Origin: an uncultured Eubacteriales bacterium
Lineage (GTDB): Bacteria > Bacillota > Clostridia > Lachnospirales > CAG-274
Length of the DNA stretch: 5,103 bases
Assembly (NCBI GenBank): GCA_902496345.1
Contig: CABVAP010000155.1
Coordinates: 1 to 5,103 of the forward strand
Reading direction: 5' to 3'
Positions 1 to 5,103 of this stretch are shown here, piece by piece; the first letter of the stretch is position 1, and each line of letters starts with the position of its first letter. The position numbers were made by a program, and so were the translations under genes. The notes under the pieces were generated by a model that saw only the letters and a list, made by a program, of their open reading frames with translations, did not search any database and was not told the origin of the DNA.

Positions 1-21
1 ATAGATTTCCGATGTAATCGG

Positions 22-51
22 ATTATAAGCCAAAGACTAAAACCACCACAA
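22..51 (-). promoter_or_regulatory. Possible promoter for a gene beyond the left edge
   Basis: The minus strand has a perfect TATAAT at 22-27 with TTGTGG (three of six consensus bases, the TTG) at 46-51, 18 bases apart. A short inverted repeat, TCCGAT-3-ATCGGA (8-22), sits where transcription would begin and could be an operator. TATAAT is common in DNA this rich in AT, and the downstream gene is not in the window. Confidence 0.2.
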
Positions 52-68
52 AACTAGTTTTTTAAAAT

Positions 69-83
69 CTTTTTGACAAAAAG
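69..83 (-). terminator. Possible weak hairpin downstream of allophanate hydrolase
   Basis: Six pairs, 69-74 with 78-83, around a three-base loop; four further A-T pairs (64-67 with 84-87) are possible if base 68 bulges. It lies 17 bases after the allophanate hydrolase stop. On the minus strand it is followed by UUUU and then an A-run, so it is at best a poor intrinsic terminator. The rest of bases 1-100 shows no gene. Confidence 0.25.
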
Positions 84-100
84 TTTTATCCCTACAACTT

Positions 101-1822
101 CTAATTTTCCAAATACTCTTTAAACCCTTTGTATTCGGTTATTTCCTCACCACTTTCAAGAGCATAACCCTCGCATAAAAATCCTGTAACTTCACTACCC
201 CCGTCAAGCTCAACTTTTCCAAGACAGAGAGGTGCCGGTATATTAAGTAAAAATTTACCAAGATTGTTTTTAGGTATTTTGTAAACATCAACGCTTATCT
301 TTTCCCCACCCTCTAAAGTTTTCATAAGTGCTGGCTTGATAGGTTCTGTGTCAAGTTTGTAAAATTTGTATTTGTCGGCTGTTTTTGTGTGCCTGTCAAA
401 TTTTGCACCAAGCTCTTTTAACTGATATTCAAGCTGTAAATCTTTAAGGTGAAGACCACAAACAGCAATTTCCGTATCTTCTGAAGATAAAAATGCGTCT
501 GCCATACCAAGTACAAGACTTTCTCTGTCAGCAAGTGCAAAAATAGTTATACCGAAAGGCATTTTAAAATCATTACTGTTTTCAGGTATCGCAATAGCTG
601 ATAAATCTAAGAGATTGCAATGGTTTGTGTATAACCCCATTTTAGAATTTGTTGCAATAGGGTCTTCTCTAACCTCATCTCTTGTGAAAGTTCCACCGGC
701 TGTAGGCATTACAAGAACTGCATCTTTAAGAATCTTTTTTGCTTTGGCCTTGTATTTTGCAAGTGTATGTATAGCCTCAAAACATTTAACAGCAGTAAGT
801 TCATCTCTTCCACCGGAAGCTAAAATTGTTTTTGTAACAGGGAAAATAGCGTCTGGATTTTCAGTAACGAATTTACCAAGGTCTTTCCAACGTTCGGCAA
901 CCCAAGGTCCGTCGTAAAGAATGGACGCAGCCTCACTAAAGAATGAATAGTCTATATATTCAATTTCAATACCAAGTCCCTCTAATCTTTTTATAGAATT
1001 TTCCCATTTACTCTTAAACACATCAGCAAATTGACCATAAAATTCAGGAGTTTCCTTTGGTAAACAAATTTTTTTAGGCAATTTAGGGATAGGATTTTCA
1101 AATTCCCTTGACCAACAACAATTGTCGTCAAATCCTCTTGCAAATTCATTAACAACTTTTGCGTCTTCAAGGTTATTTGCAAACACAGTAACACAGTCAA
1201 GACTAGCACAAGCAGGAACGACACCTTTTGATGACCAAGCACCAACAGACGGCTTATAACCGACAAGGCAGTTAAGAAGTGCAGGAACTCTACCAGAGCC
1301 GGCAGTATCTGTTCCAAGAGAGAAAACAGCTTGCCCAAGACCAACAGCAACCGCAGAGCCTGAGCTTGAGCCACCACTTATAAGTTCAGGGTTTAAAGAA
1401 TTATGTACTTCACCGTAAGGACTTCTTGTTCCAACAAGACCTGTTGCAAATTGGTCAAGATTTGTTTTACCAACAGGTATAGCACCGGCTTCAATAAGTT
1501 TTTTAACAACCGTTGCACTTTCCATAGGGGTATATTCATATTCTTTACAAGCGGCCGTTGTTGGTATATTTTCTAAATCAATATTGTCTTTTATTGCAAA
1601 AGGTATTCCCCATAAAGGCAATGAGTTTACCTCTTTTTTCATAATATTGTCAATATATGGTTTTATAAATTTCATATCAGGTGGGACAATCCAAATATTT
1701 TTTTCTTTTGTATCCTCTGCCCTTTTGATAATTTCTTCTATAAGTTCATAAGGTGTTAAAGAACCGTCACTATAGCAGTTTTTAACCCAAGTCATATTTA
1801 ATCTTTTAGGGAAATATTTCAT
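101..1822 (-). CDS. atzF: Allophanate hydrolase
   Basis: A 573-residue amidase-signature enzyme that converts allophanate to ammonium and CO2 in the cytosol, the last step of the urea carboxylase and guanidine carboxylase routes. Predicted Lys-cisSer-Ser triad: K78 (AIKDNID), S152 (GGSSSGSA) and S176 (TDTAGSGR), with the same 74- and 24-residue spacings as K91/S165/S189 of AtzF. The amidase domain runs to about residue 445. A second domain follows from about 451 (IAVCGLHL) to the end, with IPAPLCLGKVEL and GFLCEGYAL, as in full-length allophanate hydrolases, where it helps complete the decarboxylation. The start is the ATG at 1822: its Shine-Dalgarno GGAGGA lies at 1831-1836, and an upstream TTG in frame at 1849 would put that site inside the gene. 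It lies 108 bases after the ATPase gene, the widest gap in the operon. Confidence 0.95.
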   Translation of the reverse strand: MKYFPKRLNMTWVKNCYSDGSLTPYELIEEIIKRAEDTKEKNIWIVPPDMKFIKPYIDNIMKKEVNSLPLWGIPFAIKDNIDLENIPTTAACKEYEYTPMESATVVKKLIEAGAIPVGKTNLDQFATGLVGTRSPYGEVHNSLNPELISGGSSSGSAVAVGLGQAVFSLGTDTAGSGRVPALLNCLVGYKPSVGAWSSKGVVPACASLDCVTVFANNLEDAKVVNEFARGFDDNCCWSREFENPIPKLPKKICLPKETPEFYGQFADVFKSKWENSIKRLEGLGIEIEYIDYSFFSEAASILYDGPWVAERWKDLGKFVTENPDAIFPVTKTILASGGRDELTAVKCFEAIHTLAKYKAKAKKILKDAVLVMPTAGGTFTRDEVREDPIATNSKMGLYTNHCNLLDLSAIAIPENSNDFKMPFGITIFALADRESLVLGMADAFLSSEDTEIAVCGLHLKDLQLEYQLKELGAKFDRHTKTADKYKFYKLDTEPIKPALMKTLEGGEKISVDVYKIPKNNLGKFLLNIPAPLCLGKVELDGGSEVTGFLCEGYALESGEEITEYKGFKEYLEN

Positions 1823-1830
1823 AATAAAAT

Positions 1831-1836
1831 TCCTCC
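1831..1836 (-). promoter_or_regulatory. Shine-Dalgarno site that fixes the allophanate hydrolase start
   Basis: The minus strand reads ATAGGAGGA here, a near-perfect match to the anti-Shine-Dalgarno sequence, eight bases before the ATG at 1822. It rules out the longer in-frame TTG start at 1849, whose first residues would be the translated ribosome binding site. Confidence 0.85.
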
Positions 1837-1862
1837 TATATCGTACCAAAATTTAATTTGCA

Positions 1863-1881
1863 AAAAAATCAATGATTTTTT
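1863..1881. repeat. Small A/T-run inverted repeat next to the strong hairpin
   Basis: Eight pairs, 1863-1870 with 1874-1881, around a three-base loop. On the minus strand it follows the strong hairpin directly, sharing base 1881, and its descending arm is a GATTTTTTT run. It may act with the strong hairpin as a composite structure. Chance in AT-rich DNA is a real alternative. Confidence 0.3.
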
Positions 1882-1912
1882 ATAAAGCTGTCGCATTAGC
1901 GACAGCTTTATA
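1881..1912 (-). terminator. Strong intercistronic hairpin (weak terminator, attenuator or RNA-processing/stability element)
   Basis: A perfect 14-bp inverted repeat, 1881-1894 paired with 1899-1912, with the four-base loop 1895-1898. The core is GCTGTCGC/GCGACAGC, with AT pairs at the base. On the minus-strand transcript the descending arm ends in GCUUUAUA and then runs into A residues, so a proper U-tract is lacking and full termination is doubtful. It sits between the ATPase and allophanate hydrolase genes, where it could lower or separately stabilise the downstream message. The hairpin is certain as a sequence pattern; its function is inferred. Confidence 0.6.
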
Positions 1913-1913
1913 T

Positions 1914-1930
1914 TTATAATCGTATTATAA
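1914..1930. repeat. Small AT-only inverted repeat after the ATPase stop codon
   Basis: Seven perfect AT pairs, 1914-1920 with 1924-1930, around a three-base loop, starting directly at the ATPase TAA. Alone it is too weak and AT-rich to mean much. On the minus strand it contains TATAAT (1924-1929), with TTCACA 15 bases upstream at 1945-1950, so an internal promoter for the allophanate hydrolase gene is possible but poorly supported. Confidence 0.3.
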
Positions 1931-2755
1931 TTATATTTCATCATTGTGAATAAGTCCGTTTACCTCACGTCGCAATTTAATAAATTCCGGTGTGTCTTTA
2001 AGTTCAAGAGTTCTATCATAAGGCAAATAAACAGGAATTTCCTCTTTAACAGTACCGGGTCTTGCACTCATAACATAAATTTTAGTAGCAAGGAACACAG
2101 CTTCTTCAATATCGTGAGTTACAAAAACGACCGTTGTTCTCTGTTTTTGCCAAATTTGTCTTAATAAAAGTTGCATAGACGCTTTTGTTTGTGGGTCAAG
2201 AGCGCCAAAAGGTTCGTCCATCAAAAGAACATCAGGGTTATTTGCCAAAGCTCTTGCGATTGCAACTCTTTGTTTCATACCGCCGGACAACTCTTTTGGA
2301 TAGTTCTTTGCAAACTTTTCAAGTCCAACTGCTTCAAGGTAATGATGAGCAATTCTGGTTTGTTCATCTGCAGGCATTTTTTTAAGTTTAAGTCCAAATT
2401 TAATATTTTCTTCAATAGTAAGCCAAGGAAAAAGAGTGTATGTTTGAAAAACCATACCTCTATCAGCACCAGGGCCTTTTATAACTTTATCGTGTGCAAC
2501 AATTTTTCCACCCGTTGGAAAATCAAGACCGGCTAACATTCTAAGCAAAGTAGATTTACCACAACCGGACGGACCAATTATGCAAATAAATTCATTTTCA
2601 AGAACTTCCATATTACAATCTTTCATAGCGATAGTATCGCCTTTTCTGGCGTGATAAATTTTCTCAACACCTTTAACTTGTATTACAGAAGAACCAACAG
2701 TTGCTTCAAGTATATGAGGGGTTTCTTCAATCGTTTTTTTATTTAAACCAAACAT
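1931..2755 (-). CDS. ABC transporter ATP-binding protein, nitrate/sulfonate/taurine (SsuB/TauB/NrtD) family
   Basis: A 274-residue cytoplasmic ATPase with all motifs intact: Walker A GPSGCGKST (61-69), Q-loop Q104 in MVFQTYTLFPWLT, signature LSGGMKQR (156-163), Walker B VLLMDE (176-181), D-loop ALD (185-187) and switch histidine H214 in FVTHDIEEA. The order and the phrases FPWLT and DIEEAVFLA are typical of the SsuB/TauB/NrtD group. About 20 residues precede the first strand of the ATPase fold; no extra regulatory domain is seen at either end, unlike NrtC, which carries a fused solute-binding domain. The ATG at 2755 is directly adjacent to the TAG of the permease gene, with GGAGGG at 2763-2768 inside that gene's end, which implies translational coupling. 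It powers import through the upstream permease. Confidence 0.95.
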   Translation of the reverse strand: MFGLNKKTIEETPHILEATVGSSVIQVKGVEKIYHARKGDTIAMKDCNMEVLENEFICIIGPSGCGKSTLLRMLAGLDFPTGGKIVAHDKVIKGPGADRGMVFQTYTLFPWLTIEENIKFGLKLKKMPADEQTRIAHHYLEAVGLEKFAKNYPKELSGGMKQRVAIARALANNPDVLLMDEPFGALDPQTKASMQLLLRQIWQKQRTTVVFVTHDIEEAVFLATKIYVMSARPGTVKEEIPVYLPYDRTLELKDTPEFIKLRREVNGLIHNDEI

Positions 2756-3535
2756 CTATCTTCCCTCCGTCCAATGAAAAATTCTTTTATTAAGCATATA
2801 TAAAACTCGGTCAGTCATAAGACCTAAAAGACCAATAACAAGTATACCGGTAAATATTGCATCTGTTTTCAAAAATCTCTGAGCTTTCATAATACTGTAG
2901 CCAAGGCCCTCATTTGCAGCGACCATTTCAGCAACAACAAGGTATGTCCAAGCCCAGCCAATCATCATTCTTAAAGTATCCATACTTCGTGGCAACATAG
3001 CCGGTATGAGTATTTTGGTAATAGTTTGCCATTTAGTTGTTCCAAGTGTATAACCGGCATTAAGTAAATCTTCGCTTACGCTCATAGCATCGTCAGCAAC
3101 CATAAGGATAAGCTGAAAAAATATACCTATGAACAATAATGTTACTTTAGCCTCTTCACCAATACCAACCCAAACCATAACAAGAGGAGTAAAAGCAGGG
3201 ACCGGCATATATCTAACAAATTCACATAAAGGTCTAATGAGAGCTTCGGCAAATTTAAAAGTACCACATAAAAGACCTAAAGGAACGCCAAGAATAACAG
3301 CAAAGAACACACCAAGACAAATCCTTTTGACACTTATCCACATATTAGTCAAAAGAGTTCCGTCATTTAAAGATGTTAAAAAATAGTCCCATACTCTAGC
3401 TGGAGAAGGTAAAAATACAGGGTCAATAAGTTCTAGTCCACTTGCAACCCACCATAAAAGAAAAAGCACAACAAAAGCAATAATAGCAAGAGTAGTAAAA
3501 GAGCTTTTGCTGATATGACCTCTTATTTTAAACAT
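2756..3535 (-). CDS. ABC transporter permease, nitrate/sulfonate/taurine (SsuC/TauC/NrtB) family
   Basis: A 259-residue BPD_transp_1-type inner-membrane protein. Hydrophobic segments fall at about residues 14-33, 72-92, 113-126, 131-148, 188-206 and 226-247, consistent with six membrane helices. Family signatures are FLPSPARVW (41-49), the cytoplasmic EAA-type loop around EDLLNAGYTLG to LIPAMLP (155-182), which docks onto the ATPase, and GWAWTYLVVAEMVAANEGLGY-like residues at 193-213. The ATG at 3535 has AGGAG at 3544-3548, eight bases upstream. It would form a homodimer with the ATPase encoded next. This family imports nitrate, sulfonates, taurine, pyrimidine precursors and similar small solutes, and members are also found in urea carboxylase/guanidine operons; the context makes a nitrogenous substrate more likely than a sulfonate. 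No substrate-binding protein gene is in the window. Confidence 0.93.
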   Translation of the reverse strand: MFKIRGHISKSSFTTLAIIAFVVLFLLWWVASGLELIDPVFLPSPARVWDYFLTSLNDGTLLTNMWISVKRICLGVFFAVILGVPLGLLCGTFKFAEALIRPLCEFVRYMPVPAFTPLVMVWVGIGEEAKVTLLFIGIFFQLILMVADDAMSVSEDLLNAGYTLGTTKWQTITKILIPAMLPRSMDTLRMMIGWAWTYLVVAEMVAANEGLGYSIMKAQRFLKTDAIFTGILVIGLLGLMTDRVLYMLNKRIFHWTEGR

Positions 3536-3550
3536 AAAATCAACTCCTAA

Positions 3551-3910
3551 CTACATTATTGCATTTATATCTTTTTCACCTGTTCTAATTCTAAGTACAT
3601 TGTCGATAGGGATAACAAAAATCTTTCCGTCACCAGAAGTACCTGTTCCGGCAACTTCTTTAACAGTTTCGATAATTTCGTCACAATCCTCTGCTCTTGC
3701 AAAAATTTCAATCATTTTTTTAGCAATCATAGGGTGTTTATATTGTGCTATGTTAGTTCCACTACCTGTAGCGTTTGCCTCAAAGACAACAGGACTTTTT
3801 CCTCTTCCAAGTACATCTTTAACGCTCATAGAGTTAAATCCTTTTTCAGTCAATGCACTTTTAAGCTCATAATATTTAGATGGTCGTATAGTTATAATCA
3901 ACTGTTTCAT
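3551..3910 (-). CDS. PII-family nitrogen regulatory protein, NifI2-like
   Basis: A 119-residue PII protein. The frame can be extended to a TTG at 3928, but the ATG at 3910 is preferred: it has GGGGTGAT three bases upstream and yields MKQLIITIRPSK, the standard PII N-terminus. The T-loop (about residues 37-62) starts with GRGK and is longer than in the upstream paralogue, with a Gly/Ser/Thr/Asn-rich tip (ATGSGTN, 47-53), and ends at HPMIAKKM; a longer T-loop is typical of NifI2. The B-loop is TGTSGDGKIFV (89-99) and the C-loop RIRTGE (107-112) is complete, unlike in the neighbour. No uridylylatable tyrosine is evident at the canonical place. It lies 18 bases after the NifI1-like gene and 15 bases before the permease, so co-translation in one mRNA is very likely. 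By analogy with NifI1/NifI2 the two proteins may form a hetero-oligomer; this is inference. Confidence 0.9.
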   Translation of the reverse strand: MKQLIITIRPSKYYELKSALTEKGFNSMSVKDVLGRGKSPVVFEANATGSGTNIAQYKHPMIAKKMIEIFARAEDCDEIIETVKEVAGTGTSGDGKIFVIPIDNVLRIRTGEKDINAIM

Positions 3911-3913
3911 AAT

Positions 3914-3921
3914 ATCACCCC
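3914..3921 (-). promoter_or_regulatory. Shine-Dalgarno site that fixes the start of the NifI2-like PII gene
   Basis: The minus strand reads GGGGTGAT, one mismatch from GAGGTGAT, ending three bases before the ATG at 3910. It lies between the stop of the first PII gene and the start of the second, and supports ATG 3910 over the in-frame TTG at 3928. Confidence 0.75.
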
Positions 3922-3928
3922 ACAACAA

Positions 3929-4255
3929 CTATAATTCGTCTTTACCACTACTGATAGTAACACATCTTTCAACAGGTATAACAAAGATTTTGCCGTCACC
4001 ATAAGCACCGGTTTTTTCTGTTTTTGCTGATTCTGTTATAACTTTGATAACCTTGTCTGCGTCGTTATCTTCAACAACAACCATAATCATATCTTTAGGA
4101 ATTTCATCGTAGTGAGTAGTACCAATTTTAAGACCTTGTTGTTTACCACGACCTAAAATACTTAATTTTGTAGCAGCAGGGAAACCTGCAACTCGTAATG
4201 CCTCTAAAACTTCTGCTGACTTTTCTGGTCTTACAACTGATTTAATCATCTTCAT
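3929..4255 (-). CDS. PII-family nitrogen regulatory protein, NifI1-like
   Basis: A 108-residue PII protein. It starts with the family-typical MKMIKSVVRPEK; the ATG at 4255 has GAGGTGAA five bases upstream, which favours it over the ATG two codons later. The T-loop begins at GRGKQQG (residues 35-41) and ends at YDEIPK (49-54); this form matches NifI1 rather than GlnB/GlnK, and no tyrosine stands at the expected uridylylation position (Tyr51 of GlnB). The B-loop TGAYGDGKIFV (82-92) is intact, so nucleotide binding is likely. The C-loop is odd: the usual RIRTGE reads TISSGK (100-105), so both phosphate-contacting arginines are absent. PII proteins are cytosolic trimers that sense ATP/ADP and 2-oxoglutarate and bind target proteins through the T-loop; NifI1 acts with NifI2 on nitrogenase. 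No nif gene is visible, so the target here is inferred to be the neighbouring carboxylase or transporter. Confidence 0.92.
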   Translation of the reverse strand: MKMIKSVVRPEKSAEVLEALRVAGFPAATKLSILGRGKQQGLKIGTTHYDEIPKDMIMVVVEDNDADKVIKVITESAKTEKTGAYGDGKIFVIPVERCVTISSGKDEL

Positions 4256-4304
4256 AATAGTTCACCTCATAATAAATTTTTATTTTTGATATAGTAAATT
4301 AGAA

Positions 4305-5103
4305 TTATTGACGTATACAAGCAACAGATTGTCCAGAGTTAATCTGTTCACTTTGAGAAACGAAAATATCTTCAATAACACCGTCACAAGGGGCATCAAT
4401 AGAAAATTCCATTTTCATACTTTCAATTACGATAACTTTGTCGCCTTTTTTAACCTTGTCACCTTTGTTTGCCGTAATTTTCCAAACACTACCCGGCATA
4501 TTAGAAACAACAGCACGACAACCCTCAGGGATTTCATTTTCTTCTGTTATAGCAATATCTTCGTGTTCAGAAACAAATTCATCAAGACCTTGCTCTTTCC
4601 AACGTTGTCTTTCTTCCTCAAAAGATTTTTCTTGATGTTCCTTGAAAACTTTTGCACTATCTTTAATGCTATCAAGGAATTTTTTATATTCACCAAGATT
4701 AAATGTAGTTTCTTCGATTTCAACATTAAATTTATCACGTAAGAAATCTTCTCTCATTTGCATAAGTTCGTCGTGGCTTACAGGATAAAACTGCAACTGG
4801 TCAAAAAAGTTAAGCAACCAAGGTTTGCCCTCTTTAAAGCTCTTTGTTGAGCGTAAAGGATTCCACATTTGAACGGTACGACCAACGAACTGATAACCTC
4901 CGGGGCCTTCCATACCATATACACAGAGGTAAGCACCACCGATACCGACAGCATTTTCAGGGGTCCAAGGTCTAGCAGGGTTGTATTTAGTTGTAACAAG
5001 TCTGTGACGTGGGTCAACAGGAGTCGCAACAGGGGCCCCAAGGTAAACATCACCAAGACCAAGTACAAGATATTTAGCGTCAAAGAAAATTTTTCTTACG
5101 TCG
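4305..5103 (-). CDS. Urea/guanidine-type biotin carboxylase, C-terminal part (5' end outside window)
   Basis: The reading frame is open to the right edge, giving the last 265 residues; the internal ATG at 4913 is not the start. Seen: the C-terminal part of the CT_C_D (AHS1/KipI-like) carboxyltransferase subdomain, including GDVYLGAPVATPVDPRHR and GGYQFVGRT (about residues 67-76 of the visible part); then a charged, probably helical linker rich in Glu, Lys and Gln; then a biotinyl domain (about residues 195-265) with ESMKME, whose lysine (codon 4413-4415) is the predicted biotin site, 35 residues before the end. Family knowledge: these cytosolic enzymes carry biotin carboxylase, carboxyltransferase and carrier domains on one chain and carboxylate urea to allophanate, or guanidine to carboxyguanidine. 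The substrate-discriminating part of the carboxyltransferase lies upstream, so the substrate is undecided. The allophanate hydrolase in the same operon fits both. It ends with TAA, 49 bases before the first PII gene. Confidence 0.93.
   Translation of the reverse strand, partial: DVRKIFFDAKYLVLGLGDVYLGAPVATPVDPRHRLVTTKYNPARPWTPENAVGIGGAYLCVYGMEGPGGYQFVGRTVQMWNPLRSTKSFKEGKPWLLNFFDQLQFYPVSHDELMQMREDFLRDKFNVEIEETTFNLGEYKKFLDSIKDSAKVFKEHQEKSFEEERQRWKEQGLDEFVSEHEDIAITEENEIPEGCRAVVSNMPGSVWKITANKGDKVKKGDKVIVIESMKMEFSIDAPCDGVIEDIFVSQSEQINSGQSVACIRQ

Noticed and set aside
50..61. Perfect 12-base palindrome AAAACTAGTTTT
   Set aside because: Short and AT-rich, with no loop to form a hairpin and no second copy seen; most likely chance.
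615..917. Plus-strand open frame of 100 codons inside allophanate hydrolase
   Set aside because: It is antisense to a well-conserved enzyme, matches no family I recognise, and has no convincing ribosome binding site; it is a shadow frame.
1823..1880. Promoter directly upstream of allophanate hydrolase (TTGATT with TACGAT)
   Set aside because: The boxes are 21 bases apart and each matches only four of six consensus bases, so spacing and strength are both poor.
2171..2536. Plus-strand open frames opposite the ATPase gene
   Set aside because: The opposite strand encodes an ATPase with every motif intact; the products are Cys/Phe/Ser-rich antisense translations without family features.
3929..3943. 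C-terminal KDEL of the NifI1-like protein as a retention signal
   Set aside because: KDEL retention is eukaryotic; in a bacterial PII protein this is coincidence in a short, degenerate C-terminus.
4308..4742. Plus-strand frame of 144 codons opposite the carboxylase C-terminus
   Set aside because: Phe/Asn/Thr-rich low-complexity antisense product; the minus strand carries conserved carboxyltransferase and biotinyl domains.
4911..4913. ATG at 4913 as the start of a separate, short biotinyl protein
   Set aside because: The frame continues without a stop to 5103 and encodes conserved carboxyltransferase sequence upstream, so this is an internal methionine.
4778..5083. Minus-strand frame of 101 codons overlapping the carboxylase
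   Set aside because: It lies in another frame from the carboxylase, which remains open to the window edge with clear conserved motifs; its Leu-rich product is an off-frame shadow.
1..5103. CRISPR array, tRNA, rRNA, insertion sequence or phage attachment site
   Set aside because: No regularly spaced direct repeats, tRNA-like cloverleaf, rRNA sequence, transposase or terminal repeats were seen; coding sequence fills nearly the whole window.

Overview
The window is one operon fragment read entirely from the minus strand, so the order of transcription is right to left. It looks like an AT-rich anaerobic Firmicute, probably of the Clostridia: purine-rich Shine-Dalgarno sites of the AGGAGG/GAGGTGA type precede the genes whose starts can be checked, codons are A/T-rich, and the two PII proteins are of the NifI1/NifI2 kind found mainly in anaerobes and archaea. 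No species can be named from the sequence alone.

Layout in transcription order: (1) the last 265 residues of a urea- or guanidine-type biotin carboxylase, running off the right edge (5103-4305); (2) a NifI1-like PII signalling protein (4255-3929); (3) a NifI2-like PII protein (3910-3551); (4) a nitrate/sulfonate/taurine-family ABC permease (3535-2756); (5) its ATP-binding subunit (2755-1931), whose ATG directly abuts the permease stop; (6) a 108-base spacer packed with inverted repeats; (7) allophanate hydrolase (1822-101); (8) a 100-base AT-rich tail with no gene. There is no gene-free stretch longer than about 110 bases.

How the genes fit together: the ABC transporter would import a small nitrogen compound. 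The carboxylase would carboxylate it with ATP and bicarbonate. Allophanate hydrolase would finish the breakdown to ammonium and CO2. If the substrate is urea, the two enzymes suffice. If it is guanidine, a carboxyguanidine deiminase (CgdAB, the former 'urea carboxylase-associated proteins') is also needed and should lie upstream, outside the window, together with the missing periplasmic/lipoprotein substrate-binding protein and perhaps a guanidine-I (ykkC) riboswitch.

The most unusual feature is the adjacent NifI1/NifI2-type PII pair. Such pairs are known for switching off nitrogenase, but here they sit between a biotin carboxylase and an ABC transporter, with no nitrogenase gene in view. This suggests a nitrogen- and energy-sensing switch on uptake or carboxylation. 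That role is inferred from gene position and sequence resemblance, not shown.
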